Of a stretch of DNA of 64,000 nt, positions 25,927 to 35,075 are shown piece after piece (position 1 is the first letter of the stretch; each line of letters opens with the position of its first letter). The position numbers were made by a program, and so were the translations under genes. Below the pieces are notes generated by a model. The model did no database searches. It had not been told where the DNA came from and saw only the letters and a program-made list of their open reading frames with translations. The DNA comes from Bacillus sp. OV322 (lineage in GTDB: Bacteria > Bacillota > Bacilli > Bacillales > DSM-1321), in NCBI RefSeq assembly GCF_900112495.1, contig NZ_FOMA01000005.1:124001-188000 (forward strand), written 5' to 3'.

Positions 25927-26808
25927 ATGAAGAAGAAAAGAAGAGGGAAGTCAGATTTGAAGCTGGCAGCGGTCCTGCTTTTTCCGAGTGTCTTTTTAGT
26001 CCTACTGCTGGTCGCATACCCAATGATATCGAATATTCAGATCAGCTTCTTTGATCAGCCAATCAATCCTAGGTTGGACGCTGTTTTCGTAGGACTGAAA
26101 AATTATACAGCGATCTTGACAGATGCAGAGTTTTTTAAATCCCTGGGAATTACTTTTTTATATATGATTTTGGCGGTTGCCGGAAGCACAGGGCTGGGGC
26201 TTGCCGTCGCGATTTTCTTTAACCGTCCGTTTAAATTCCGGAAAGTTGCCCGTTCATTGATTATCTTATCTTATGTAACACCTTCCATTTCACTAGTCTT
26301 TGCCTGGAAATACATGTTCAATAACGGCTATGGCGTTGTTAATTATATCGGTGGAGACCTTCTTCACCTATTTGACAAGGCCCCGCTCTGGTTTGACAAT
26401 CCAGTCAGCAGCTTCATCCTGGTTGTTCTATTTGCCATCTGGAGGTACTTCCCATATGCGTTTATCTCATTCCTGGCGATTCTCCAGACGATCGACTCCA
26501 GTCTTTACGAAGCGGCAGAAATTGACGGGGCATCCATTTGGCAGAAGTTCAAGATTGTTACCATACCGGCCATCATGCCGGTGCTGATTACTGTCATCAC
26601 CCTGAGGTCAATATGGCTGTTCTACATGTTTACAGATGTATATCTGCTTACAAACAAGGTCAATATCCTTGGCATTTACCTGTATAAGACAGCCTTTGCC
26701 TTTAACGACCTTGGTAAAGCAGCTTCAATTTCCGTGATTCTCTTTATTATTCTATCAGTTGTCATTTTAGGATCAAGAAAGCGGGTGAATTTGAATGGCA
26801 ATGGCTAG
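25927..26808 (+). CDS. ycjO: ABC sugar transporter permease, MalF-type (YcjO-like)
   Basis: A 293-residue integral membrane protein with six hydrophobic segments and the permease EAA loop YEAAEIDGASIWQKFKIVTIPAI, which docks the ATPase. ATG 25927 follows AAGGGGGGAG; the 21 codons upstream in frame are leader. No ATPase gene is present in the operon, so a shared MsmX/MsmK-type ATPase is expected from elsewhere. Confidence 0.9.
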   Translation: MKKKRRGKSDLKLAAVLLFPSVFLVLLLVAYPMISNIQISFFDQPINPRLDAVFVGLKNYTAILTDAEFFKSLGITFLYMILAVAGSTGLGLAVAIFFNRPFKFRKVARSLIILSYVTPSISLVFAWKYMFNNGYGVVNYIGGDLLHLFDKAPLWFDNPVSSFILVVLFAIWRYFPYAFISFLAILQTIDSSLYEAAEIDGASIWQKFKIVTIPAIMPVLITVITLRSIWLFYMFTDVYLLTNKVNILGIYLYKTAFAFNDLGKAASISVILFIILSVVILGSRKRVNLNGNG

Positions 26809-27649
26809 CAGTAAAAAGAGCAAAACAGCAAGAAAGATCGCTTTTTATACAGGGCTGGTCATCCTGCTCGTTGTCTCTTTATTCCCATTTTACATTATGA
26901 TGATGACTTCCTTTAAAAGCTCAAAGGAAGCCGTAGCCACTAATCCGACCTTCCTGCCGAAGGATTGGACATTCAGGCATTATGTGGATATCTTCAATCC
27001 GGATATCTTTCCGTATATATCGTATTTCAAAAATAGCTTAATGGTGGCGCTGACCGCGGCCGTACTGGCTGTGTTTATAGGAATATTTGGCGCCTATGCC
27101 CTGTCAAAGCTGAAATTCATGGGCCGTACAGTCATTAATGCAAGCTTTTATACCGTATACATGTTCTCGGGGATCCTTCTAGTCGTCCCTTTATTCAAAA
27201 TCATATCAGGACTTGGGCTATATGATACCAAAACGGCGCTGATTATCACAATGATCGTACAGACTCTCCCTACGGCAATTTTCATGCTGAAAAGCTATTT
27301 TGACACCATCCCGGAGGATTTAGAGGAGGCCGCAATGATTGACGGCTTGAACCGGGTGCAGATTATTTTCTATATTGTGATTCCGCTATCCATTTCAGGG
27401 ATCATTTCCGTATTTGTCTATTCCTTCATGGTAGCCTGGAATGACTATCTGTTTGCATCGATCTTCCTTTCGGATTCCGTGAACTTCACGCTTCCAATCG
27501 GCTTGAACTCCTTGTTCAGCACACCTGATTATGTGTGGGGCCGCATGATGGCTGCCTCGCTGGTAACCGCGCTTCCAGTTGTTGTGATGTATGCTATCTC
27601 CGAGCACTTCATTAAAGGAAACTTAACTGAAGGCGGAGTAAAAGGATAA
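26795..27649 (+). CDS. ycjP: ABC sugar transporter permease, MalG-type (YcjP-like)
   Basis: A 284-residue permease with six membrane segments and the EAA loop LEEAAMIDGLNRVQIIFYIVIPL. It overlaps the previous gene by 14 bases, implying coupled translation. It pairs with that permease to form the transport channel. Confidence 0.9.
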   Translation: MAMASSKKSKTARKIAFYTGLVILLVVSLFPFYIMMMTSFKSSKEAVATNPTFLPKDWTFRHYVDIFNPDIFPYISYFKNSLMVALTAAVLAVFIGIFGAYALSKLKFMGRTVINASFYTVYMFSGILLVVPLFKIISGLGLYDTKTALIITMIVQTLPTAIFMLKSYFDTIPEDLEEAAMIDGLNRVQIIFYIVIPLSISGIISVFVYSFMVAWNDYLFASIFLSDSVNFTLPIGLNSLFSTPDYVWGRMMAASLVTALPVVVMYAISEHFIKGNLTEGGVKG

Positions 27650-27685
27650 CCATTTATTTAAATTTGTTGAGAGAAGGTAAATAGA

Positions 27686-28744
27686 ATGAAGAAATTAGTA
27701 GCCGCAGAACCAAGATTAGCAGCTTTTGTAGAATATGAAGACCGTGGTATCCAGCCAAATGAAGTAAAAATTTCAGTTGAATTTGCATCCCCTAAGCACG
27801 GGACGGAAGTGATTGATTTCCGCGGTCTGACTCCTTTTATGGATGAAAACTTCTCAGAAGAATGGCGCATGTTCATGCCCCGTGAAGAGGGTTCTTCAAA
27901 AGGAATCGTGTTCGGTGAATTTCAGCTTGGAAACATGGTTGTAGGCGAAATTGTTGAAGCCGGTTCGGAGGTCACTAGTTATGAGGTGGGAGATACGGTC
28001 TGTACGTATGGGCCAATTATGGAAACGGTCACTGTAAAAGCCGTAAATAACCACCGTCTGCGCAAGATGCCAGAGGGAGCAAAATGGCAGAATGCTGTTT
28101 GCTATGATCCGGCCCAATTTGCGATGAGCGGCGTCCGCGATGCTAATGTCCGTGCAGGCGATTATGTGGTTGTAGTGGGCCTGGGCGCAATAGGCCAGAT
28201 TGCCATTCAGCTGGCTAAAAAAGCCGGGGCAAGCCTCGTGGTTGGAGTGGATCCGCTGGCTCATAGACGGGATATTGCGATCCGCAACGGCGCCGATGTC
28301 GGCCTTGATCCCACTGCTTGTGATGTAGGCTTTGAAGTGAAAAAGCTCACAAATAAGCTCGGTGCAGACTCCATTATCGAAACAAGCGGAAACGCAGCGG
28401 CCTTGCAGGCGGCACTTCGGGGGATTGCTTATGGAGGGACCATTTCTTATGTAGCCTTCGGAAAGGCGTTCCCGGAAGGATTGAATTTCGGACGGGAAGC
28501 TCATTTTAACAACGCGAAAATCGTATTTTCCAGGGCAGCAAGCGAGCCTAACCCGGATTATCCGCGCTGGAACAGAAAGCGCATTGAAGATACATGCTGG
28601 GAATTATTAATGAACGGATACTTAAATTGTGAGGACATTATTGAGCCTATTGTGACATTCGAAGAGAGTGCGGACGCTTATATGAAGTATATCGATCAGC
28701 ATCCTGAGCTCAGCATCAAAATGGGCATCGAATATAAAAAATAA
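27686..28744 (+). CDS. ycjQ: D-guloside 3-dehydrogenase-like oxidoreductase (YcjQ-like)
   Basis: A 352-residue medium-chain dehydrogenase. The Rossmann loop VVVVGLGAIGQIAIQLAKKAGA is clear. The usual zinc cysteine after the first strand is absent: the site reads FASPKHGTEVIDFRG, as in E. coli YcjQ. The whole protein, including CYDPAQFAMSGVRDANVR and YPRWNRKRIEDTCWELLMNGY, follows YcjQ closely. YcjQ oxidises D-gulosides at C3 to 3-keto compounds (established for E. coli). GAGAGAAGG precedes the ATG. Confidence 0.85.
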   Translation: MKKLVAAEPRLAAFVEYEDRGIQPNEVKISVEFASPKHGTEVIDFRGLTPFMDENFSEEWRMFMPREEGSSKGIVFGEFQLGNMVVGEIVEAGSEVTSYEVGDTVCTYGPIMETVTVKAVNNHRLRKMPEGAKWQNAVCYDPAQFAMSGVRDANVRAGDYVVVVGLGAIGQIAIQLAKKAGASLVVGVDPLAHRRDIAIRNGADVGLDPTACDVGFEVKKLTNKLGADSIIETSGNAAALQAALRGIAYGGTISYVAFGKAFPEGLNFGREAHFNNAKIVFSRAASEPNPDYPRWNRKRIEDTCWELLMNGYLNCEDIIEPIVTFEESADAYMKYIDQHPELSIKMGIEYKK

Positions 28745-28755
28745 GAAATGACCAC

Positions 28756-28794
28756 AATCTCAAGGCCGGCTCCTGGCAGTCCAGCCTTGAGATT
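28756..28794 (+). terminator. Intra-operon hairpin
   Basis: AATCTCAAGGC (28756-28766) pairs with GCCTTGAGATT (28784-28794), followed by CTTATT. Likely a partial terminator or processing site between ycjQ and ycjR. Confidence 0.6.
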
Positions 28795-28815
28795 CTTATT
28801 AGGGAGGAATCATCC

Positions 28816-29610
28816 ATGAAGATTGGTACACAAAATCAGGCTTTTTTTCCAGAATCGATCAAAGAAAAATTCAGGTTTTTAAAGGAAGCCGGCTTCGAAG
28901 GGTTTGAAATTGATGGCAGGCTGCTTGTTGATCATTTAGAGGAAGTAAAAGAAGCAATCGCAGAAACTGGAATTCCGGTTACCACGGCATGCGGCGGCTA
29001 TGATGGATGGATCGGCGACTTTATCGAAGAGCGCAGGCTGAATGGTCTTGCAGAGATCAAGAAGATATTAAAAGCACTGAAAGAGGTTGGCGGAAAAGGA
29101 ATCGTAGTGCCGGCAGCCTGGGGAATGTTCACCTTCCGCCTTCCGCCTATGGTGTCCCCTAGAAGCCTTGAAGGAGATAGAAAGGCTGTAACAGAATCAT
29201 TGGTGTACCTTGAGAAGGCAGCTGAAGAGACCGGCACAACCATATTCCTGGAGCCATTGAACCGCTACCAGGACCATATGATCAACACCTTGGCGGATGC
29301 TAGAAGCTATATAGAAGAAAATCAATTTAATAATGTTAAGATCATTGCCGACTTCTATCATATGAATATTGAAGAAGATGGTATATCTGAGGCCCTGCAT
29401 GAAAATCGGGATTTAATCGGCCATATTCATCTGGCAGATAACCACAGGTATCAGCCAGGCAGCGGCTCCATCGACTTCCACAAGCATTTTTCTACCCTGA
29501 AGGAAGACGGCTATGATGGATACCTGACCCTTGAATGTAGGATCAGAGGAAATGATCCCAAGGCTGAATACCTGCAGGCTCTGCAGCATTTGAAGGAATC
29601 ACTGAGGTAA
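28816..29610 (+). CDS. ycjR: 3-keto-guloside 4-epimerase-like TIM barrel (YcjR-like)
   Basis: A 264-residue xylose-isomerase-like TIM barrel. Metal ligands are seen in TIFLEPLNRY (Glu), IIADFYHMNIEE (Asp, His), HIHLADNHR (His) and LTLECRI (Glu). E. coli YcjR epimerises 3-keto-D-gulosides at C4 to 3-keto-glucosides (established). It sits between the YcjQ- and YcjS-like genes as in E. coli. AGGGAGG precedes the ATG. Confidence 0.85.
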   Translation: MKIGTQNQAFFPESIKEKFRFLKEAGFEGFEIDGRLLVDHLEEVKEAIAETGIPVTTACGGYDGWIGDFIEERRLNGLAEIKKILKALKEVGGKGIVVPAAWGMFTFRLPPMVSPRSLEGDRKAVTESLVYLEKAAEETGTTIFLEPLNRYQDHMINTLADARSYIEENQFNNVKIIADFYHMNIEEDGISEALHENRDLIGHIHLADNHRYQPGSGSIDFHKHFSTLKEDGYDGYLTLECRIRGNDPKAEYLQALQHLKESLR

Positions 29611-29626
29611 AGAGGGGGTGCATACT

Positions 29627-30661
29627 GTGAAGAAGAAGGTTGCAATCATCGGCGGTGGGCAGATGGCTGAAAAAATTCACATCCCCTACTATCGTACCCG
29701 GGAGGAACTCGAGATTGTGGCAGTAGCAAGCCCAAATCGGGATCGGGCTGGAAGCTTTGCTGAACGGAATGGGATTCCCCGTTTTTATACCTATGTAGAG
29801 GAAATGCTCCTTGCCGAAAAGCCAGATATTGTAAGTGTTTGTACACCCAATAAATTTCATTATGAGAATGTGCTGCAGGCACTCTCTCATGGCTGTCATG
29901 TATTATGTGAGAAACCTCCCGCCATTTCTGCGGTCCAGGCAAAGCACATGCAGGAGACTGCGGAGAAAAACGGCCGTATCCTTGCATATAATTTTCATCA
30001 CCGCTTTGCCGAAGATGTACAAGTCATGAGAGAAAAAGTCGCAGAAGGAGTTCTTGGTGATGTCTATGCAGTAAAGGTGCGGGCATTACGGCGCTGCGGA
30101 GTTCCCGGTTGGGGGAACTTTACCAATAAGGACATGCAGGGGGGAGGGCCCCTGATTGATCTTGGGGTCCATATGCTGGATGCTGCGCTGTATGTGCTCG
30201 ATTATCCCAAAGTAGAAAAAGTTACAGCCAAGATGTTTCAGAAGATCGGCAGGAAAAAATGCCATGGCTCACTTGGCGAATGGAATCCCGAAAAGTACGA
30301 GGTAGAAGACTCCCTCTTCGGGTTCATTGAACTGGAAGGAGGAGCCTTGCTGCAGCTGGAGACTTCCTTTGCATTAAACATTAAAGAAACCTCTGTCATG
30401 AATGTCGAATTCATGGGAGATGAAGCAGGGGCAGTCCTGTATCCTGCCCATATTTATACAGATGAAAAGGGTGAATTATCAACCATACTTCAAAGAAATG
30501 AAGCGGATCCGGACAGACAGCAAAAAGCCATGACGGCTTTTGTCGATAAGTGTTTAGACAAGGAGGCCATGGTTGCTGATGCAAGGCAGGGCTGTTTGAT
30601 CCAGCAGCTCGTCGAAGCGCTCTATCAATCTGCTGAAAAAGGTGAAAGTATATCCTTATGA
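29627..30661 (+). CDS. ycjS: Glucoside 3-dehydrogenase-like Gfo/Idh/MocA oxidoreductase (YcjS-like)
   Basis: A 344-residue NAD(P)-dependent dehydrogenase with N-terminal VAIIGGGQMAEKIHIPYY, the EKP motif in VLCEKPPA, and a C-terminal substrate domain. E. coli YcjS interconverts 3-keto-glucosides and glucosides (established). GTG 29627 is preferred: AGAGGGGG lies 9 bases upstream, whereas it would touch the GTG at 29618. The last codons overlap the GH65 start (ATGA). Confidence 0.85.
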   Translation: MKKKVAIIGGGQMAEKIHIPYYRTREELEIVAVASPNRDRAGSFAERNGIPRFYTYVEEMLLAEKPDIVSVCTPNKFHYENVLQALSHGCHVLCEKPPAISAVQAKHMQETAEKNGRILAYNFHHRFAEDVQVMREKVAEGVLGDVYAVKVRALRRCGVPGWGNFTNKDMQGGGPLIDLGVHMLDAALYVLDYPKVEKVTAKMFQKIGRKKCHGSLGEWNPEKYEVEDSLFGFIELEGGALLQLETSFALNIKETSVMNVEFMGDEAGAVLYPAHIYTDEKGELSTILQRNEADPDRQQKAMTAFVDKCLDKEAMVADARQGCLIQQLVEALYQSAEKGESISL

Positions 30662-32892
30662 AAACATTAGTTGAAAACGAATTCAATCTTCATAAACTTA
30701 ACAAGAATGCAAGCCTAATGACGGTTGGCAATGGATATTTCGGGCTGCGGGCCGCAATGGAGGAAAATTATCCGGGGCAGGTAAGGGGAATGTACGTGGC
30801 CGGCATTTACAATAAAGGCTCCGAAAACGAGCCCTCTGACCTGGTCAATCTGCCTGATATTGCCGGGATGAGCCTTGAGCTTGACGGAGAGATTTTCTCA
30901 TTATCGAGCGGTGAGATCCTCACCTATACTAGAGAACTGGATTTATCGACTGGAGAATTAAGAAGGGAGATTCTCTGGAAAAGCAGATCGGGATTTAGAT
31001 TTCACTTTCTGTTCCATCGCTTTGCAGCGAAAAATGACCTTCATCTCTATGCCTCTAAGCTGACGGTGACAAGCCTTGATTGTCCTGCAACTTTAAAGGT
31101 GGTAACAGGGATTGATGCCCAGCAGACGAATTTCGGGAGACAGCACCTTACTGAAGAAAGCCTTCGTGTACTAGGGGAGGATCTGCTGCAGGGGATATAC
31201 AAAACGACCCAATCGGGTCACGTGGTGGCTATTGCCGCAAGATGCAGCGTGAATGGTGAAGCGGATATATCCTTCGCGGCTAAGAACAGGCAGCTCATAA
31301 CCGCAATCAAGATACATCTTCAGGTCAACACACCAGCAGTGGTGGAGAAGACTGGGGTTGTGTTTACGTCGCTGGATAAAGGTCCTGGCGGTCTGGATCC
31401 AAAGCGGGCAAGTGAAACGGCCATGAGGGAATACTCCTCCTGCTCCTATGATTCTTTATTGAATGAATCTGCTTTAAAGTGGAAGCAGTTCTGGGATCAT
31501 AAGCGTGTTGAAATTACTTCAAATAATGAATTCGATCAGCTGGCCATGGATTTTGCCATCTATCACATCGAAATGATGACACCGTCTCATGATAGCCGCT
31601 TTAGCGTAGGTGCCAAGGGGCTGACCGGGGAAGGATATAAGGGGCATGTGTTCTGGGATACAGAGATTTTCATCGTTCCATTCCACTTGTTCACAGAACC
31701 CGATACAGCCAGGAAACTGCTTTCCTACAGATATAATAATCTGGAGCAGGCGAAGAAAAAGGCGGCAGTCAACGGCTATAGGGGCGCATTATTCCCTTGG
31801 GAAAGTGCACTGACAGGAGAAGAGGAAACTCCTGAATGGGCCGCCATCAACATAAGGACGGGCCTTCGGCAGAGGGTGGCTTCGGCTATTGCCGAGCATC
31901 ATATTGCTGCTGATATAGCCTATGCTGTCGTCAATTATTATGAAGCCACATTGGATGAGGAATTTATGAAAAAGGAAGGCCTGGAGCTACTGAAGGAGAC
32001 AGCCCGTTTCTGGATCAGCAGGGCTGAATGGGACAATAGTCAGACTGTCATAAAAGATGTGATTGGCCCAGATGAATATACCGAGCATATCGATAATAAT
32101 GCGTACACCAACTATATGGCGAAATACAATGTTGAGCAGGCGCTCTATTTTATGGAGAAGTATAAGAAGCAGGATGAGCTGCTGGTAAAGCAGGGAAAAG
32201 AATTTTTAGAAAGCCTGTATCTGCCCCAGCCTAATGACGAGCAGATCATTCCGCAGGACGATACCTTTCTGAGCAAGCCGGAAATCGATTTGGCCCACTA
32301 TAAGGAGAATCAAGGCAGCCAGGGAATCCTATTAGACTATTCTCGACAGGAAGTAAATGAAATGCAAATCTTAAAGCAGGCCGACCTGGTCATGCTCCTT
32401 TACTTAATGCCCGATTTATTCCCGGATGAAGTGGTTAAGAAAAATCTTAGCTATTACGAAAAACATACAATCCATGACTCTTCCTTAAGCAAGGCCATCC
32501 ATGCCATTGTTGCTTCACGGGCTGAAGATCAAAAGCAGGCCTACAGTTTTTTCCAGGAAGCGTGCTTAATCGATCTTGGTCCCAATCCACATTCCTCTGA
32601 CGAAGGGGTACATGCTGCGTCACTCGGAGCGATATGGATGTCTGCTATATTTGGATTTGCAAATGTCTCTATAAAAAATGGGCAATTAAGCTTAACTCCC
32701 CGCCTGCCGGCCGAGTGGACGGAACTTTCCTTCCCGCTTACCTTCAGGGGGAACAGGCTGAACGTTAAAATTACCCAGCGGCAGACTGAGATTCGTATGA
32801 TTTCGGGCAATGATATGCGTATTATGCTGAATGGGGAAGAGCACCTTCTTAAGGATAGAATCACAGCAGCCCTGCTGCAGGGAAACGACTGA
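30658..32892 (+). CDS. ycjT: GH65 disaccharide phosphorylase (kojibiose phosphorylase/YcjT-like)
   Basis: A 744-residue GH65 enzyme: N-terminal beta-sandwich (to about 270), (alpha/alpha)6 barrel, C-terminal small sandwich. The general acid is E473 in VIGPDEYTEHIDNN, and the phosphate/substrate region HVFWDTEIF is present. It phosphorolyses an alpha-linked glucose disaccharide to beta-glucose-1-phosphate; E. coli YcjT is a kojibiose phosphorylase. The beta-phosphoglucomutase two genes on would use that product. Exact linkage is not readable here. Confidence 0.88.
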   Translation: MKTLVENEFNLHKLNKNASLMTVGNGYFGLRAAMEENYPGQVRGMYVAGIYNKGSENEPSDLVNLPDIAGMSLELDGEIFSLSSGEILTYTRELDLSTGELRREILWKSRSGFRFHFLFHRFAAKNDLHLYASKLTVTSLDCPATLKVVTGIDAQQTNFGRQHLTEESLRVLGEDLLQGIYKTTQSGHVVAIAARCSVNGEADISFAAKNRQLITAIKIHLQVNTPAVVEKTGVVFTSLDKGPGGLDPKRASETAMREYSSCSYDSLLNESALKWKQFWDHKRVEITSNNEFDQLAMDFAIYHIEMMTPSHDSRFSVGAKGLTGEGYKGHVFWDTEIFIVPFHLFTEPDTARKLLSYRYNNLEQAKKKAAVNGYRGALFPWESALTGEEETPEWAAINIRTGLRQRVASAIAEHHIAADIAYAVVNYYEATLDEEFMKKEGLELLKETARFWISRAEWDNSQTVIKDVIGPDEYTEHIDNNAYTNYMAKYNVEQALYFMEKYKKQDELLVKQGKEFLESLYLPQPNDEQIIPQDDTFLSKPEIDLAHYKENQGSQGILLDYSRQEVNEMQILKQADLVMLLYLMPDLFPDEVVKKNLSYYEKHTIHDSSLSKAIHAIVASRAEDQKQAYSFFQEACLIDLGPNPHSSDEGVHAASLGAIWMSAIFGFANVSIKNGQLSLTPRLPAEWTELSFPLTFRGNRLNVKITQRQTEIRMISGNDMRIMLNGEEHLLKDRITAALLQGND

Positions 32893-32909
32893 ACAATCGG
32901 GGGGAGAAC

Positions 32910-34046
32910 ATGAAAATCGTGATTGCACCAGATTCATTTAAAGAAAGTGTCTCTGCAAGTGAGGCAGCGAGGGCCATAAGGGCAGGGTTCATGCAGGTCT
33001 TTCCAGAAGCGGAATATCATCTTCTTCCCATAGCTGATGGGGGGGAAGGCACCATTCACGCCTTGGCAGAAGCAAACAATGGAAGAATGGAAAAAATTTC
33101 GGTCACCGGTCCGCTTGGCGGCCGGGTGGAAGCGAGACTAGCTTACTCACAAGACGGAAAAAAAGGGTTTATTGAAATGGCGGAAGCCTGCGGGCTCCAT
33201 CTTGTGCCTGTTAAAGAACGGAATCCTCTTCATACGACTTCTTATGGGGTCGGCGAATTAATGCTTCATGCTATCGGGCAAGGGGCCTCTGAACTCATTA
33301 TTGGAGTGGGAGGAAGCTCCACAAATGACGGCGGCATGGGGATGGCTGCTGCCTTGGGCTTTCAATTTTTTGATAAGGATGGACAAGAACTTAAGGGAAC
33401 GGGCGGAGACTTGTTAAAGGTAACATCCATATCTGGCAAAAATCGTGACAGGCGGCTGGAGTCTGTCAAAATAACGGTAGCTGCCGATGTGGAAAATCCT
33501 TTGACAGGAGTTGACGGTGCAGCCTATGTGTATGGCCCCCAAAAAGGGCTGCCGAAGGAAAAACTCGCTGAAATAGATGCTGCCATGAGGCGTTTTTATG
33601 ATATAGCCGGCAGCTGTATTGGAAGGGATGTTAAGTTCATTCCTGGAAGCGGTGCAGGAGGGGGAATGGGCGCAGGCCTTTTACTATTTGCGAACGCACG
33701 CCTTCAAAAAGGAATTGATCTGGTTCTGGATCAGTTAAATATGAAGGAAGTCTGTCAGAATGCCGATTTCGTCATATCAGGAGAAGGAAGAATGGATGGC
33801 CAGACCATATTCGGTAAAGCACCGGCAGGAGTCGCAAAGTGCGCACCGCCCCATACAAAAGTCATTGCTATTTGCGGAAGCGTTGGAGAGGGAGCGGAGA
33901 TTCTATATGAACATGGATTCGATGCTGTATTTCCTACCCTTCCAGATTTAATGCCAATGGAGGACCTTCTGAAGCAGGCTTATAAGAATATAGAGAGAAC
34001 ATCTCGGAATATTGCAGCTTTGCTGCGGAAAGAGGGAACATGGTGA
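32910..34046 (+). CDS. glxK: Glycerate kinase (GlxK/GarK family)
   Basis: A 378-residue type II-like glycerate kinase: IAPDSFKESVSASEAARAI at the N-terminus, GGSSTNDGGMGMAAALGF in the middle, and FVISGEGRMDGQTIFGKAP near the C-terminus. It phosphorylates D-glycerate for glycolysis. This gene has no counterpart in the E. coli ycj cluster as I recall it, and it makes sense if the GH13_18 phosphorylase releases glycerate from glucosylglycerate. GGGGGGAG precedes the ATG. Confidence 0.92.
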   Translation: MKIVIAPDSFKESVSASEAARAIRAGFMQVFPEAEYHLLPIADGGEGTIHALAEANNGRMEKISVTGPLGGRVEARLAYSQDGKKGFIEMAEACGLHLVPVKERNPLHTTSYGVGELMLHAIGQGASELIIGVGGSSTNDGGMGMAAALGFQFFDKDGQELKGTGGDLLKVTSISGKNRDRRLESVKITVAADVENPLTGVDGAAYVYGPQKGLPKEKLAEIDAAMRRFYDIAGSCIGRDVKFIPGSGAGGGMGAGLLLFANARLQKGIDLVLDQLNMKEVCQNADFVISGEGRMDGQTIFGKAPAGVAKCAPPHTKVIAICGSVGEGAEILYEHGFDAVFPTLPDLMPMEDLLKQAYKNIERTSRNIAALLRKEGTW

Positions 34047-34735
34047 GTGATATAATTGAAGCTGTTGTTTTTGATTTAGATGGAGTAATTACAGATACCG
34101 CCCATTTTCACTTCCTGGCTTGGAAGGAGCTTGCAGGTGAAATAGGAATCGAGATTGATGAGGCTTTTAATGAAAGATTAAAGGGAGTCAGCCGAATGGA
34201 TTCATTGGAGCTCATCCTGCAGGAAGGAAATAGGCAGGATGACTTCCCTACTGAAGAAAAGGAAAAAATGGCTGATAAGAAGAACCTGCATTATTGTGAG
34301 TTCCTAAAAGAGCTGACACCGAATGATGTACTGCCAGGTATCCTGCCTTTGTTAGCGGAGATTAAGGCTGAAGGAATCCCTGTCGGCCTGGCCTCTGTTT
34401 CAAAGAATGCTGGTACTGTAATAAGGGCACTAAGGTTGGAGGAGCAATTTGACTATATTGTCGATGCTGCGAAAATCAAAAGATCAAAACCAGATCCTGA
34501 GATCTTCCTGACCGCCTGCAAGAAGCTCCAGGCGAATCCAGAAAAATCGATAGGAATTGAAGATGCCCAGGCAGGAGTAGACGCCATTAAGGCAAGCGGC
34601 ATGTTTGCTGTAGGGGTGGGAAGCACCCTTGAAAAAGCAGATCTAAAATTAAATTCATCAGACCAACTTCAATGGAGTGAAATTAAGGATCAGTTTGTTA
34701 AATGGAATCAACAAAAAGGAGTACCCCGCGTTTAA
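34040..34735 (+). CDS. pgmB: Beta-phosphoglucomutase (YcjU-like)
   Basis: A 231-residue HAD-superfamily mutase. It has the nucleophile/acid pair D12 and D14 in FDLDGVITDT, the substrate-specificity loop SRMDSLELIL, the motif-2 serine in LASVSKNAG and the motif-4 acids in IGIEDAQAGVDAI. It converts beta-glucose-1-phosphate from the GH65 enzyme to glucose-6-phosphate. It overlaps the glycerate kinase by 7 bases and is the last gene before a strong terminator. Confidence 0.92.
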   Translation: MVSDIIEAVVFDLDGVITDTAHFHFLAWKELAGEIGIEIDEAFNERLKGVSRMDSLELILQEGNRQDDFPTEEKEKMADKKNLHYCEFLKELTPNDVLPGILPLLAEIKAEGIPVGLASVSKNAGTVIRALRLEEQFDYIVDAAKIKRSKPDPEIFLTACKKLQANPEKSIGIEDAQAGVDAIKASGMFAVGVGSTLEKADLKLNSSDQLQWSEIKDQFVKWNQQKGVPRV

Positions 34736-34752
34736 TTGGGGTACTTTTTTTA
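34721..34752 (+). terminator. Terminator of the ycj-like operon
   Basis: GTACCCC (34721-34727) pairs with GGGGTAC (34738-34744), flanked by A/T pairs and followed by seven T. Confidence 0.9.
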
Positions 34753-34763
34753 GGTGAGCATAA

Positions 34764-34916
34764 ATGGCCAGAGGTAATAATAGTAATCAACTCCTGGTAA
34801 ATGGTACAGAATATGCCTTAGAACAACTGGAAATTGAAATTGTTCAGGAATTCGGGGTACAGTTGGGGGCGTTAGTTGAAGTACACCTGGCTGGGGTTTT
34901 CCCAACTGCTATTTGA
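34764..34916 (+). pseudogene. Alpha/beta SASP gene, truncated and fused to antisense HU sequence
   Basis: The frame opens as a small acid-soluble spore protein (MARGNNSNQLLVNGTEYALE then [12 protein letters not shown]), which would coat spore DNA. After about residue 36 it leaves the family and reads [15 protein letters not shown], which is only the complement of the HU fragment on the other strand. The conserved C-terminal SASP half (GGxITKRLVxxAE) is absent. A GGTGAG stands at a useful distance from the ATG. Confidence 0.75.
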
Positions 34917-35075
34917 ATTTCTCCAGTTTGAGGATTACGACCTGTACGCGCAGCACGTTCGCGTATTTCAAAGTTATCGAAACCAAGTAATTGATCTTTA
35001 TCGCCTTTTTTTAGGGCATCTAATATCGCATCAAACATTTCTTCTAATGTTTCTAAAAGAATTAAACAATTTATT
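34880..35075 (-). pseudogene. HU (HBsu-type) DNA-binding protein, internal fragment
   Basis: On the minus strand, [20 protein letters not shown], then [20 protein letters not shown] and [15 protein letters not shown], are the middle and arm of HU. The first helices and the end (usually FKPGKALKDAVK) are lost: the C-terminal side runs into SASP sequence and the N-terminal side into another gene fragment. It is a pseudogene; the functional HU gene must lie elsewhere. Confidence 0.75.

Noticed and set aside
27896-28504. Minus-strand open frame of 202 codons opposite the ycjQ-like gene
   Set aside because: It is the antisense shadow of a strongly recognised dehydrogenase gene; it has no family-like motifs and no ribosome binding site.
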